Shown: positions 1-11,097 of the stretch, piece after piece
Numbering within the stretch: the first letter of the stretch is position 1
Layout of the letters: each line of letters opens with the position of its first letter
Source of the DNA: Protea cynaroides
Taxonomy: Eukaryota; Streptophyta; Magnoliopsida; Proteales; Proteaceae
Length of the DNA stretch: 64,000 nt
Reading direction: 5' to 3'
NCBI GenBank assembly: GCA_028583415.1
Contig: CM053268.1
Location: 14,991,423 to 15,055,422, forward strand
Made by a program: the position numbers and the translations under genes
The notes under the pieces: model-generated
The model's input: the letters and a program-made list of their open reading frames with translations, nothing else
The model's database searches: none
Told to the model about the DNA's origin: nothing

Positions 1-935
1 TACAAGGACCGAGACCACCTCCCCTGATACTCTACAACATAATAGTTCTGCTAAAGTAATGGCGATACGATGATGCTAATGCACAAGACTTGAGTTAGAG
101 ATAGAGCTAAAGTGCTGAGACCCGCCAAAAGTTAACGTTTATTGACGTTCTCATCACACCTCCCCTGATACTCGCTCGCATCAAGCACATCAACCACACA
201 CATACAAGCACATGCCTATTCCTATCATCATCATCATCATCATGTTATAAACAATAAAGTAAATATGCATGAACAAGTAATAAAAATATTGGATGACATG
301 TTGTATGCACATTACAAACATATACGCATAGAATCAAGCATGGCATAGGACTCAAGAAAATATAAAACAGTTTTGTTATTAACCAATTAATTTGGAGTTC
401 TGGTTCCTCACCTTAGCTTGCTAACAGATATTTTTCCAAGCTTTAGAATCACCTTTATATCGTTATTATATTGCTAGAAGACCTAACAAAGTCGATAAAA
501 TTTAATTAGAATTTATCAAAATTTAAAAACCACTCTGTTAACTGAGGGTCGGAGGTAGGGTCGGAGTCCTGATCGACCCTGGGTGCGACCCTCCCTTAAC
601 TCTGAACTTCCCGAACACTGAGGGTCGATGGTCAGTATCACCTAGGGTCGGATGGTCATCGACCCTCGGTGCGACCCTCGGTGCACTTTGGTCCAATTCC
701 CTCTTTTTAATCCATTCTTCGTGCTTGGGATCCTATGGCTTGCTCTTACATTCCATTCTACATTCATTCCATGGTCTGAAACCATGTATAACCCACCTAG
801 ATAGCTTTCATGCATTCTCCTATGATTTTCCATGAAAACCTAACCATAGATTGATGGTTTGGGTTTCTCCGAGATCACACTCTCAACAATAATTAACCTA
901 AGGTCTGTAGAAACTCATGGAATTAGTATCCATAC

Positions 936-940
936 CTGAG
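936..940 (-). other. Putative LTR splice donor (LTR1)
   Basis: On the minus strand CTCAG|GTATGG lies about 140 nt downstream of the TATA-like box. The same place in most other LTRs here has CAG, AAG or ACG followed by GTATG or GTAAG, so a conserved leader donor is inferred. Confidence 0.45.
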
Positions 941-1078
941 AAGAATAATCCTTCTCTGCAAGTCTTATCTTTTGGCTTAATTCTCTTCCTTGTTTCTCTT
1001 CTTCTTCTTTTCCTTCTCTTCTCTTTCTCTAAATTCAATTAGGGTTGTGAAAGGAGTGAAAGTGGCTTAGGGACGTCC

Positions 1079-1086
1079 TTTAAATA
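1079..1086 (-). promoter_or_regulatory. TATA-like box, LTR1
   Basis: TATTTAAA on the minus strand, in the place where other LTRs here have TATAAATAGG about 360 bases after the LTR start. Confidence 0.45.
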
Positions 1087-1364
1087 GAGTAGGAACATCC
1101 TAAAATAAGTCCCTTTGAGATTAGGAAAGAATCCCAATCGAAAATTAGGAAATTTTCTAATTCTATTTCATACGGTAACCGAGGGTCGATGGGAGGGTCG
1201 ATGATCCCGTCGACCCTAGGGTTCTAAGCTGTTCGACCCTCCCTTCAAAACTGAGGGTCTGACTTTCTGCTTTGGGAGGTCCAACCCTGCTTAGGTGGGT
1301 AAGCGACCCTCCCTTCAAATTAAGTGTTTTTGGGTCGATTTGATACCTGGGATCTCGATCTCCT

Positions 1365-4300
1365 TTACGCCCTTGGTCCATTTGACTCGACCATGACGGG
1401 TAAACCTGGTTCGAGGTGGTAAGACCGGGTTAGATTGACACAGGTCTTACAACTCCCCCAACTTATAAAAATTTTGTCCTTGAAATTGTACGTACCTTCT
1501 GAATCAAATAAATGAGGGTATTGCTTTCGCATAGCATTCTCTTCTTCCCATGTAACTTCTTCCATGTCTCTACTTTTCCATGTGACCTTAACATAGTAGA
1601 TATCTCTGTTGCATAGACGTTGAACCTTTCGACTAGTGATTTCTGTTGGTGTTACTTCAAATGTCAAATCATCAGTCAATTTTGGCAAATCCACTGTCAA
1701 AACATGCATTGGGTCTTTGACATACTTCTTCAATAGGGAAATGTGAAATACGTCATGCACACTTGACATAGAAGGTGGTAGTGCTAACTGATAAGCCACT
1801 TTTCCACGCTTAGCTAGAATTTCATATGGCCCGACATATCTTGGACTTAGTTTCCCTTTATGTCCGAACCATTTTAATCCTCGCATAGGTACCTTCAAAA
1901 ATACTTTATCACCTATAGCGAACTCCAGATCTCTGCGTCGAGTATCTGCATATTGCTTCTGACAGTTCTGAGCCGTTCTCACTCTTTCCTTGATAATGTC
2001 GACCACTCGACAAGTTTCTTCAACAAATTCCGGTCCAACAATACTACGTTCTCCAACTTCATTCCAAAATAAAGGAGTTCGACACTTCCTGCCATACAGT
2101 GCTTCATAAGGTGACATCTGTATAGTAGCCTGATAGCTATTTTTATAAGCGAACTCGATCAATGGTTACTTTTCATCCCATGATCCTTTGAAATCAATTA
2201 CACATGCTCATAGCATATCTTCTAGAATCTGAATTGTACGCTCTGATTGTCCGTCTGTCTGTGGGTGGAATGCGGTACTGAACTTCAGCGTTGTACCCAT
2301 AGCCTTTTGCAATCATTCCCAAAACTTGAAAGTAAATCGTGGATCTCTATCAGACACAATGCTTTTTGGTACACCGTGTAATCGAACAATATTATCCACA
2401 TACAGCTTCGCTAACCTTTCCAGTGTATACTGAGGTCGTATAGGTATGAAACGAGCTGTTTTAGTCAGACGGTCCACAATCACCCAAACTGCGTCAACTA
2501 CTCGAGGAGTCAATGGTAGCCCTGTGACGAAGTCCATAGTGATGCAGTCCCATTTCCATGCTGGTTCCGATAATGGCTGTAACAGTCCTGCGGGTCTTTG
2601 TCGTTCAGCCTTTACTTTCTGACAATTTAGGCATTGAGATACGTACTTGGCTACATTTGCTTTCATTCCCCTCCACCAATATAGTTTCTTTAGATCATGG
2701 TACATTTTTGTACTTCCAGGATGTTTCGAATAGATGGTGGTATGGGCTTCCTTCATCAGTCGGTGTCTAATGTCTACACTTTCTATTTCAGGTACACATA
2801 TTCTTCCTTTGTATTTTAGTACTTTCTCGTCATCCAAGGTGAACTCAGGGTTAGTCCTACCTTTCTCGATATCTTCTTGTACTGTTCTCAAATAAGGATT
2901 TGCTTTGATAGCTGTCTTCACTTCATCCATTATGTCGGTATAATCTTCAATGCCGTGAACATATTTGAAAACCGATGAATAAACCCTTGGTTGGCTGATC
3001 CATCCGTTGTATCTATCACATACTGCTCGTTGCCGTGATTGAATACCCTTCCGGTAGTACACATTGCTGCAGTCGTGCTAACTTCTCCTTGCGATTTTAT
3101 CATTGCCTTTCTGCTTAATGCATCCGCTACTAAGATACTGGATATCACAATCATAGTCTTTCAATAGTTCCAGCCATCTTCTTTGTCTCATATTCAACTC
3201 CTTCTGATTAAATAGATAAGTAAGACTTTTATGGTCCGACTTAATCTGAAATTTCTCTCCGTATAAGTAATGTCTCCATATCTTGACAGCATGTACTACT
3301 GCCGCTAACTCCAAATCATGAGTGGGGTAATTTTTCTCATGTACCTTTAACTGTCTCGAGGCATATGCAATTACTTGCTCTCCTTGCATAAGCACACATC
3401 CTAATCCCAATCCCGACGCATCAGTGTATAAGATAAACGTCTGTCCTAGAATAGGAATAGTCAAAATCGGGGTGGATATCAATCTGGATTTCAATGTCTG
3501 GAAGCTCTTCTCGCATTTATCCATCCACACAAACTTTTCACCTTTCTTAGTCAAACTGGTGAGAGGTACGGCAATCCAGGAATAGTCTTCTACGAATCTC
3601 CGATAATAACCAGCTGTAAATAGAAAACTTCTGATTTTCGAAATGCTCTTTGGTGCTTCCCACTTTACAATAGCCTCGATCTTGCTGGGGTCCACTTTGA
3701 TTCCTTCAGCGGATACTACATGGCCTAGGAAGTCGACTTCACTTAGCCAAAACTCGCACTTTAAAAATTTGGCATATAACTTCTCTTTCCTTAAACGCTG
3801 TAGGGCTGCGTTTAGGTTCTTGATATGGGTTTCCTCGTCCTTGGAGTATACCAATATATCATCAATAAATACTATAACCGACGTATCCAATATATCGTGG
3901 AAAACTCGGTTCATAAGTTCCATGAACGTTGCCGTTGCATTAGTTAATCCGAAAGACATAACCAAAAATTCATAATGTCCATATCTGGTCCTGAATGCTG
4001 TCTTCGGAATCTCACCTTCTTTAATCTTCAGCTGATGATAGCCTGATCGAAGGTCGATCTTCGAAAATACTTTTGCTCCTTGTAACTGATCGAACAAGTC
4101 ATCGATCCGAGGTAGTGGATATCGATTCTTGATTGTCAGCTTATTCAACTCCCGATAGTTGATGCATAATCGAACGCTACCATCCTTGTTCTTTACGAAC
4201 AACACCGGTGCCCCCCCATGGAGATATACTGGGTCAAATATAACCCTTGTCCAGTAGTTCTTGTAGTTGCATTTTTAATTCCTTCAGTTCAGTAGGAGCC

Positions 4301-4916
4301 ATTCTATAAGGTGCTTTTGACACTGGTGCGGCTCCAGGTATAAGGTCTATCACAAACTCTGTGGCTCAGTCGGGTGGTAATCCGGGTAGTTCCTCCAGAA
4401 ATACGTCAGGGTAGTCTCGCACGACGTCAATGTCTGCCATTCGTGGTGCTTCCTTGGTTAGGTTGATCACTGATACTAGATACCCAACTGCCCCCTTCTC
4501 AAGGCACTTCTTAGCCTTTAGTGCTGAAAGTATGAGCTTGTGTCTCCGGGGAAGTTTGGTTCCTGAGAAACTGAATTCTGCTCCTTCTTTGTCTTTGAAC
4601 GTTAGCTTCTTTTCGGCGCATAACAGATTTGCAGAATACCGAGCTAACCAGTCCATTCCCAAGATGACATCAAAATCTTCCATCTCAAGTTGTATCAAGG
4701 TTGCATCTAAGGTCTTCTCCCCAATGAGAACTGGACATGGTCCATAACCTTTCTCTAATTCCACTTCTAACCCCATCGGTGATCGTACAAGTAATTTGTA
4801 GTCTAATGTTTTGATGGGTAAGTTTATCTTCTTTCCGAATGACACAGATATAACTGAATGAGTAGCTCCTGAATCAAAGAGTACTCTGGCGGGTGCGCCA
4901 TTTATAGGTACGATAC
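1365..4916 (-). pseudogene. pol: pol of element A (protease, RT, RNase H, integrase, chromodomain-like), broken
   Basis: The order in sense direction is: aspartic protease with LFDSGATHS (DSG codons at 4867-4875); reverse transcriptase with the FIDD active site at 3858-3869; RNase H with YTDAS (Asp near 3420); integrase with a CLNC zinc-finger half and core Asp in MDF (2532-2534); and a chromodomain-like tail (1500-1600, VKVTW...EEENAM). It is disabled by a C-run frameshift near 4212, an about 17-nt deletion near 3130 where B still encodes HPGKANVVADAL, a further break near 2310-2330, and a stop near 2170. The frame runs through the polypurine tract into the LTR to a stop at 1365. D and F have a stop just after the chromodomain, so this extension looks derived. 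Confidence 0.9.
1452..1464 (-). promoter_or_regulatory. Polypurine tract, element A
   Basis: On the minus strand the sequence reads AAGTTGGGGGAGT directly before the LTR start TGTAAGACC. It is the expected plus-strand primer site and fixes the element's direction. Confidence 0.8.
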
Positions 4917-4986
4917 CTGTGACTTATTTTACTTAGTCTACATGCTCATACAATGTAATTACAACTTTAAAAAGTTTCAGTCATAC
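4917..4986 (-). other. Putative gag-pol mini-intron, element A (70 nt)
   Basis: On the minus strand GTCACAG|GTATGACT ends the gag exon, and AAGTCACAG|GTATCG starts pol. The 70-nt segment has GT-AG ends, a branch-site-like GACTAA and an in-frame stop shortly after the donor. Removing it would join gag and pol in one frame through a split Gly codon. B, D and F have the same layout with other lengths. Confidence 0.6.
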
Positions 4987-6228
4987 CTGTGACCACATCG
5001 GGTGATGCGGCCGCATCCTCGGACGTAACAACATATACCCGTCCCTGATGGAATTGCTTCTTGGGCTTAGGGCACTCCCTTGCCATATGTCCCAGTTGGT
5101 TGCAGTTAAAACACTTCGGGCTTTCAGAATTTGGCTTTGCCTGAGGTTGAGTCCAGGAGTAGTCTTAGTTGCAGCATTAAAATTCTGAGGACGGAAAGGC
5201 TTATATGACCTATTATTGCCTCCGTTGTAAGAATTTCCGGCTGGCATTTTGATGCCTCTATTATGAGTAAAATAACTCTCCTTCTGGCTCGATTCAATAA
5301 CTCGAGCAATCTGGACAGCTTCATTATAAATTTTCTTTTCTAAGCCCAGAACATGTTCTCTGATGTTTCCTCTCAGTCTTGTGATGAACCTACGGGTTTT
5401 GGTGTCTTCTTCTTGCATGCTAATTGGTGCAAAGAAAAACAGCTCTTCATAGCGCCGTTGATATGCATCCACTGACATTTGCTTCTGATATAGACTCAGG
5501 AACTCCTTCTCCATCGAATCTCTGAAGCTCCGTGGAAAATATTTCTCAAAGAAGGCTTCTTTATATATAGCCCAAGTTAGTAGGGTGTGCTTGGTCAGTA
5601 GATATGCCTTCGTGGATTTCCACCAATGATGTGCGTCGCCCTTGAGCATGACGGTGGCACATAATACTTTCTCTTCCTCTGTGATAGTCATCTTGAGGAA
5701 ATTTCTCTCCATCTCGTCTATCCAGTGTGCTAGCCACAACGGATCAGATGGTTTGCCGTTGAATTCCTTGGGTTTCATCTTCAAGAATCTCTCCACTAGT
5801 CGAGAGTGGTCCAACTGATTTTGGAGGTTTGCCCCAAACATATGGGGTGGATACTGGTAATTACCCTGAGCTGCTTCCAGAACCTACACTGGAATCTATG
5901 CAGGAGGTTGTGGAGGTGTCTGAGGTGCTGGGTGGTTACCCACCGGTGCTGCACTAGCTTGTCCTGTGTGCATGGGTGCAGCCTGAGTGGCTTGAAACAT
6001 AATGCCCATGGCAACTTGCATCTGAGCCTGTGCGTGTTGCATCTGCTGCAGCTGTTATGCCAGATTCATCACCACGGTTGTTAGCTCTGGTGGTGGAGGT
6101 GGCAAATTTATAGGGTTTTCCTGTTCTGGATTACCCGATGCATAATTATTTTCCTGACTAGTCTCCTCCACGGGTGGTGGTGGTGGAACTACATTCCAGG
6201 TCTGTCGGGTTACTCTACGTCCAGACAT
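4987..6228 (-). pseudogene. gag: gag of element A, broken
   Basis: Gag starts MSGRRVTRQ at 6228, six codons before a run of prolines. It carries the capsid-like block of this family (VERFLKMKP, WIDEMERNF, HHWWKS, FFEKYFPRSF, YEELFFFAP) and one zinc knuckle CFNCNQLGHMAREC at 5072-5113 (CX2CX4HX4C). Breaks are an in-frame TAA near 6055 where relatives have CAA, further stops near 5890, and a frameshift between the capsid block and the knuckle near 5150. The product would be the structural protein of the virus-like particle. The end is set by the intron-like donor at 4987. Confidence 0.88.
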
Positions 6229-6239
6229 AATTCCTTTCT

Positions 6240-6275
6240 GTTATTGGTGGTGCCTGAAAATTATCCAAAATAGGT
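6240..6275 (-). other. Putative splice acceptor before gag, element A
   Basis: On the minus strand GATAATTTTCAG|GCACC, with the exon starting at 6253, 25 nt before the gag ATG. B, D, E and F have an AG acceptor at the same place, so a spliced gag leader is inferred. Confidence 0.5.
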
Positions 6276-6366
6276 GAGATGTCATTTATATTTCATGTGG
6301 GCACGTTAACCGATTATCAATTCCAATTCTAGCTCAATTTATAAAAAAATACTGTCTTTTCTATGC

Positions 6367-6575
6367 AGGGTCGATGGTGAGGGTCGATGGTATGTTCGAC
6401 CCTTAGTATCCGACCCTGGGAATGACCTGTTCTTCCCGAGAGCTGATGCGAGGGTCGATGGGTATCTGACCCTCAGTTCCGACCCTTAGTTTTCTGTCAG
6501 ATTCCCAAGAGCCGAGGGTCGATGGGAGGGTCGATTCGAGGGTCGATTGTTCTAGTCGAATTGTCCGACCCTCAG
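6367..6575. promoter_or_regulatory. GGTCGA/TCGACC motif array between gag and aORF, element A
   Basis: About ten copies of GGGTCGATGG-like words and their complement (CGACCCT) lie in about 210 bases between the two divergent genes. The same words occur in this element's LTRs at 1178-1340, 10195-10330 and 10820-10980. Pairs in opposite orientation could form hairpins or paired protein sites. The function is unknown. Confidence 0.6.
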
Positions 6576-6728
6576 ACTAAAAATCAGATTTTAAGATCCG
6601 ATTTTGGGTCATTTCTTATTATTTCCCTCCCGTTTCGACTCACCTCTCCTCTCTGAGTTACTACAGTGCTACTCCACTGTTGTGGGTCGATTTTAGTCTG
6701 GGTTTCGACGTCCACGTCATCCATACAG

Positions 6729-7170
6729 GTATGTTCTCCCATTTTTACCTGTTTTTAGGTTTCCATTTCTAGGTTTTTGCCCATTTAACTTGTATTTTTC
6801 AAATGAAACTTTTTCCAACCGTAAAAATTTGATTTTTATTGGGGGCTTTTGTTATTGGTGTCTCGAGGAACGAAAGCCCTCAAAAATTTTTGAGTTTCAT
6901 CGGTTGGTTATCGAGAAACTTGAATTTTTCCCTTTTTGCCCTAATTTGTCGACATTTTTTATTTTTCTTGAATTCCTTCAAATTGGACATCGCCAGTTAA
7001 AATTTCCTACTGCATGTGGGTTGTAGGGTATGTTTAAACCTACGTAAGTTCTCATGCCCACTTGTATGGTGAGAAATGGGGCTTTATGGTCAACTTACGT
7101 CGTTATTAAATTAAATTTTGGATTTTTATCCTATTTACTCCTTATTTTCCTTTCTCTTTCTTATCTGCAG
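6729..7170 (+). other. 5'-UTR intron of aORF, element A
   Basis: The donor is ACAG|GTATGT and the acceptor TTATCTGCAG, six bases before the aORF ATG. The intron is T-rich. Copies in B, D, E and F have matching donors and acceptors and similar length (about 425-470 nt). It also holds a stem of GGGCTTT with AAAGCCC near 6840-6880. Confidence 0.65.
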
Positions 7171-7175
7171 ATACC

Positions 7176-8532
7176 ATGGCTCATACCAAGATACCCAGAG
7201 TACGTGATCCACTCCGCTTCCGTTCTAATGAAGCCGAGGCACAGTATGCCGACTATGCCCGTAAGAAAGTGGAAGGTGGTCGTATGGTGAACTTGGCTGA
7301 GCTAGCCTTGTTCAACGTAGAGAGGGCATTTGGTGATATGGGGTGGCTCCCTATCATCACCTACGACGCGTGCACATGTCCGGATTTGGTGCGCCAGTTC
7401 TATTGTAATCTCCAGGTGGTGGGGAATTACAATGACGTTGAGCATGGTCAGGAGTTGCGCATCACCAATTACGTTAAAGGGGTGCACATTTCATTTGACT
7501 ATCGGCAACTGGCCGACCTATTGGGCATTCCTTATGATGGCCCCATGGTGTACTGTGTGCCTGGAGAGCCACAGTTTGTTTCTATGGAGATGAGGGCAGA
7601 GATCGAAAACCAGCTATTACGACCTGATCGCTGGCAGATGAGAGCTTGTTACATGCGTCTAGCTCCACGGGTCTTCTGTAAGATTATCCAGCATAATCTG
7701 ATCCCGCAGAGTGGGCACTATGAGAGGGTTTCTCAGCTGACTCGGTTTTTGATACGAGATTCGCACTCGACGGCCGGTTTTCCTTCCTTACATCATCATG
7801 CGGACCATGATTATTGCTACATTGTCCGGTCATAGGGGTAATCTACCCTATGGACGCATGATTACGATTCATCGACCCGTCCGGGGGTTGACTGGTAGAT
7901 GAGAAGAACCGGGAGAAGACCTTCTCGTCGCCTCTAGATTGGGAGGCAATCTGCAAGATGGGTATGCGGGATGCCCAAGTTAGTGATGAGGAGAGGAACG
8001 TGATGGTGCGCCCTCACACTCGTATCGAGATGGCTGATGCTGAGGCTGCTGCTGCTGCTGCTAGAGCTCATGTGGATCCCGTCAACGATGATGACCGCAT
8101 GTATATGGATGTCGACTCGATTCCACCACCTTCCCCTACACATGCGGCTGGAGTTGGCACTTCTTCTGAGGCGGCTCCTGCACCTGAGGCTGGTCCTTCG
8201 TATGCGGCTGGTCCTTCACTCCCACCTTCTAACATGATGGAGATGCTGCAGGAGATCAGGGAGGCTCAGCGCAGATCTGATCTGAGGATGGAGGAGTTGC
8301 TAGACGCTCAACGTGTGAGAGTGGATGAGCTGTTAGCCGCCCAGCGCATATCAGACACACGGATGGGAGAGCTTATAGAGGTACACGGCTGGACCGATCG
8401 GAGGGTAGCCGATCTCACGGCTAGTCTACTGGGACGACCCAGACTCAGATAGCCTGGTTGACTAGAGTCTATGCTGAGGACTATGACAGAGATCGTGAGG
8501 CCCCGCCTCCTCCTTCGCCTCCAGCTTCTTGA
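7176..8532 (+). pseudogene. aORF of element A: antisense accessory gene, broken
   Basis: Begins MAHTKIPRVRDPLRF five bases after the intron acceptor. Residues about 40-200 form the conserved block (AFGDMGWLPII, LVRQFYCNLQV, YVKGVHISFDY, LADLLGIPYDG, IIQHNLIPQSGHYERVSQLT). The family resembles plant proteins annotated 'putative plant transposon protein'; that is from memory and was not searched. After this come a polyalanine stretch, a Ser/Pro/Ala-rich linker and a helical repeat with RMEELLDAQR-type units, then an end in PPPPSPPAS. Frameshifts near 7750-7900 and 8440 break it. It lies antisense to gag-pol, between PBS and gag. Its biochemical function is unknown. Confidence 0.75.
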
Positions 8533-8555
8533 TTGTACTTTATTTTCTTGTACTA

Positions 8556-8589
8556 CAGAGTAACTGTCCGGGTTGTGGACTATACTCTG
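8556..8589. other. Conserved 34-nt hairpin, element A
   Basis: The stem CAGAGTA/TACTCTG encloses an inner GTCC/GGAC stem. It lies 24 nt after the aORF stop and about 205 nt from the PBS. B, E and F have 34-nt hairpins at the same site; in E and F the stem is CAGGGTA/TACCCTG, so one pair covaries. Confidence 0.6.
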
Positions 8590-8794
8590 CTTTAGTTATG
8601 TATATACAGTTTGTTTCTCTCACTCATTGTATGTAACTTGTTTCCCCTTTAATAGATGCATTATTCTCTTTTTAAATTTGGTCTCAATTATCACTTGTGC
8701 TTACAGTGTGTTAATATTACTATTTTTACTTTTATCCTATCTCAGTTCACAATTGTCCTGAATGTATGTTAGTTTAGCGGACAAGGCCTGAGAA

Positions 8795-8806
8795 GCTCTG
8801 ATACCA
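8795..8806 (-). promoter_or_regulatory. Primer-binding site (initiator tRNA-Met), element A
   Basis: On the minus strand TGGTATCAGAGC, three bases after the LTR end TGACA. This is the standard plant initiator-Met PBS and confirms direction. Confidence 0.9.
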
Positions 8807-9086
8807 AGTTGTCACCCCCCAATTTTGGACTAACCAGAATGGTGTGATGAACCGCTAATAAACCAACGGTTCAACCAGGATCTCAATAGGCTATCCCCGC
8901 GTTATCTAAACTTACACACATCCGTAATCATAATCAAAGTAAATACACAATAGCGGAAGTCTTATAATAAAATGAACTGAGAATCTATGGTGATATTAAT
9001 AATTTAATAGCAAATTTCCACTGAGACATAAATAAATATCAAATACATGTCTTTATTAAATCCAAATAAAGAAATCTAGAAAATAT

Positions 9087-9221
9087 CTAATCAAATACAC
9101 ACGAGTTGCACTCGTAAGAGGAGTCGTGTGTATCCACTTCAGCTCCAGCTTCCATTGCTGCCACGTTCCCGTACACAGACGCGTTCATATAATCTTCAAC
9201 GGTATAACCTGCATCATCAAT
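9087..9221 (-). CDS. LTR small reading frame, LTR2 (44 codons plus stop)
   Basis: The frame starts IDDAGYTVEDYMNA and ends CNSCVFD then TAG. Length and position match the other seven LTR copies exactly. The acceptor-like TTTTTAG of relatives is TTTTTAA here, so splicing may be lost. One Cys of the CEC..C end is Tyr. The role is unknown; it lies in the element's sense direction about 280 bp before the LTR end. Confidence 0.45.
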   Translation of the reverse strand: MDDAGYTVEDYMNASVYGNVAAMEAGAEVDTHDSSYECNSCVFD

Positions 9222-10586
9222 TAAAAATATTCGACGTCGAGGGGAGAGCATACATCACGGCTCAGTGAGTAGCCAAAATAATGCAACAATACATATGCAT
9301 GCAATCAATTTATATCTTTGGTCTGGTTTAAAGTTTACAGTATACAATAGAAAGGTTTAGGTAGCCAAAGGTTGCGTTTATTGACCCCGCTACTATACAC
9401 AAGTGTGTGACGTCACCCGAGGATCACGTTTATCGTCGACTCACATGCACCCAACCATGAACAGTATATAACAAAGGTTAACGTTTATTGCTATATATTG
9501 CCATACCAACACGTAAGCCCCTGTTAGCGAGGGCTGCAACATGGGCTCGCAACTAACCAATACTAATGCCAAAAGTGTATCCAAGGCCTCACCCCAGCAT
9601 CCCTCAGAATGTCCATAGAGATAGAGCTAAGGCCCCCCGGTAGAGTCAGAGACTACAAGGACCGAGACCACCTCCCCTGATACTCTACAACATAATAGTT
9701 CTACTAAAGTAATGGCGATACAACGATGCTAATGCACAAGACTTGAGTTAGAGATAGAGATAAAGTGATGAGACCCGCCAAAAGTTAACGTTTATTGACG
9801 TTCTCATCACACCTCCCCTGATACTCGCTCGCATCAAGCACATCAACCACACACATACAAGCACATGCCTATTCCTATCATCATCATCATCATGTTATAA
9901 ACAATAAAGTTAATATTGCTGAACAAGTAATAGAAATATTGGATGACATGTTGTATGCATAGTACAAACATATATGCATAGAATCAAGCATGGCATAGGA
10001 CTCAAGAAAATAGAAAATAGTTTTGTTATTAACCAATTAATTTAGAGTTCTGGTTCCTCACCTTAGCTTGCTAATAGATACTTTTCCAAGCTTTAGAATC
10101 ACCTTTATATCGTTATTATATTGCTAGAAGACCTAATAAAGTCGATAGAATTTAATTAGAATTTATTCGGAATTTAAAAATCACTCTGTTAACTGAGGGT
10201 CGGAGGTAGGGTCGGAGTCCTGATCGACCTTGGGTGCGACCCTCCCTTAACTCTGAACTTCCCAAACACTGAGGGTCGATGGTCAGTATCACCTAGGGTC
10301 GGATGGTCATCGACCCTCGGTGCGACCCTCGGTGCACTTTGGTCCAATTCCCTCTTTTTAATCCATTCTTCGTGCTTGGGATCCTATGGCTTGCTCCTAC
10401 ATTCCATTCTACATTCATTCCATGGTCTGAAACCATGTATAACCCACCTAGATAGCTTTCATGCATTCTCCTATAATTTTCCATAAAAACCTAACCGTAG
10501 ATTGATGGTTTGGGTTTCACTGAGATTACACTCTCAACAATAACTAACCTAAGGTCTATAGAAACTCATGGAATTAGTATCCATAC

Positions 10587-10591
10587 CTGAG
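10587..10591 (-). other. Putative LTR splice donor (LTR2)
   Basis: On the minus strand CTCAG|GTATGG, as in LTR1. The exon ends at 10587. Confidence 0.45.
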
Positions 10592-10718
10592 AAAAATAAT
10601 CCTTCTCTGCAACTCTTCTCTTTTGGCTTAATTCTCTCTTCTTCTTCTTTTCCTTCTCTTCTCTTTCTCTCAATTCAATTAGGGTTGTGAAAAGAGTGAA
10701 AGTGGCTTAGGGACGTCC

Positions 10719-10726
10719 TTTAAATA
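10719..10726 (-). promoter_or_regulatory. TATA-like box, LTR2
   Basis: TATTTAAA on the minus strand, about 365 bases from the LTR start. Confidence 0.45.
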
Positions 10727-11091
10727 GAGTAGGAACATCCTAAAATAATTCCCTTTGAGATTAGGAAAGAATCCCAATCGAAAATTAAGAAATTTTCTAA
10801 TTCTATTTCCTACGATAACCGAGGGTCGATGGGAGGGTCGATGATCCCGTCGACCCTAGGGTTCTAAGCTGTCCGACCCTCCCTTCAAAACTGAGGGTCT
10901 GACTTTCTGCTTTGGAAGGTCCGACCCTGCTTAGCTGGGTATGCGACCCTCCCTTCAAATTAAATGTTTTTGGGTCGATTTGATACCTGGGATCTCGATC
11001 TCCTTCACGCCCTTGGTCCATTTGACTCGACCATGACGGGTAAACCTGGTTCAAGGTGGTAAGACCGGGTTAGATTGACACGGGTCTTACA

Positions 11092-11096
11092 CTTAC
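11092..11096. repeat. Target-site duplication CTTAC (right copy), element A in B
   Basis: After LTR2's TCTTACA comes CTTAC and then A, then B's polypurine tract. An uninterrupted B would read TCTTACA followed by the tract, so CTTAC is the expected duplicated target. The left copy lies outside the window. Confidence 0.6.
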
Positions 11097-11097
11097 A

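Larger units (their letters stand above)
1..1451 (-). repeat. LTR1: 3' LTR of element A (partial)
   Basis: The right 1451 bases of an LTR ending TCTTACA, cut by the window start. It matches 9654-11091 closely throughout. In sense order it begins TGTAAGACC and carries GGTCGA/TCGACC motif clusters near 1178-1340 and 545-690, a TATA-like box near 1079-1086, and a splice-donor-like CAG|GTATGG at 936/935. The part that would hold the LTR reading frame lies outside the window. Confidence 0.9.
8810..11091 (-). repeat. LTR2: 5' LTR of element A
   Basis: 2282 bp, TGTCAC...TCTTACA on the plus strand. It carries the 44-codon frame at 9087-9221, three GCATCAGGGG/TAGCTCTATCTCTA modules (9480-9840, read in reverse), an ATC microsatellite near 9880, GGTCGA clusters, a donor at 10586/10587 and a TATA-like box at 10719-10726. 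It lies between two gag-pol bodies, but by similarity and the CTTAC junction it belongs to A. Confidence 0.88.
1..11096 (-). mobile_element. Element A: Del/Tekay-like Ty3/gypsy retrotransposon, left end outside window
   Basis: The element reads on the minus strand. Its order is 5' LTR (8810-11091), PBS, antisense aORF, gag, pol, polypurine tract and 3' LTR (1451 down to the window edge). LTR1 and LTR2 resemble each other more than either resembles LTR3, so they are taken as its own pair. On the right, LTR2 is followed by CTTAC and then the last base and polypurine tract of element B. This fits insertion of A one base inside the end of B's 3' LTR. Lineage is inferred from LTR length, initiator-Met PBS and the chromodomain-like pol tail. 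Confidence 0.85.

Noticed and set aside
3643..3975. Plus-strand open frames over pol of A and B (for example 3643-3975, 4430-4747, 15480-15917)
   Set aside because: They lie exactly opposite to clear RT, protease and gag reading frames and have no pattern of their own.
1500..6228. Plant pararetrovirus (Caulimoviridae) origin
   Set aside because: An integrase, LTRs, TSDs and a polypurine tract are present, so these are Ty3/gypsy elements.
7176..8532. aORF as an envelope-like protein
   Set aside because: It is on the opposite strand, has no signal peptide or membrane segment, and lies at the 5' end.
8810..11091. LTR2 as a shared LTR of a tandem A-B array
   Set aside because: LTR1 and LTR2 pair best, and the extra CTTAC fits a target duplication. 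Not excluded, since the left flank is not in the window.
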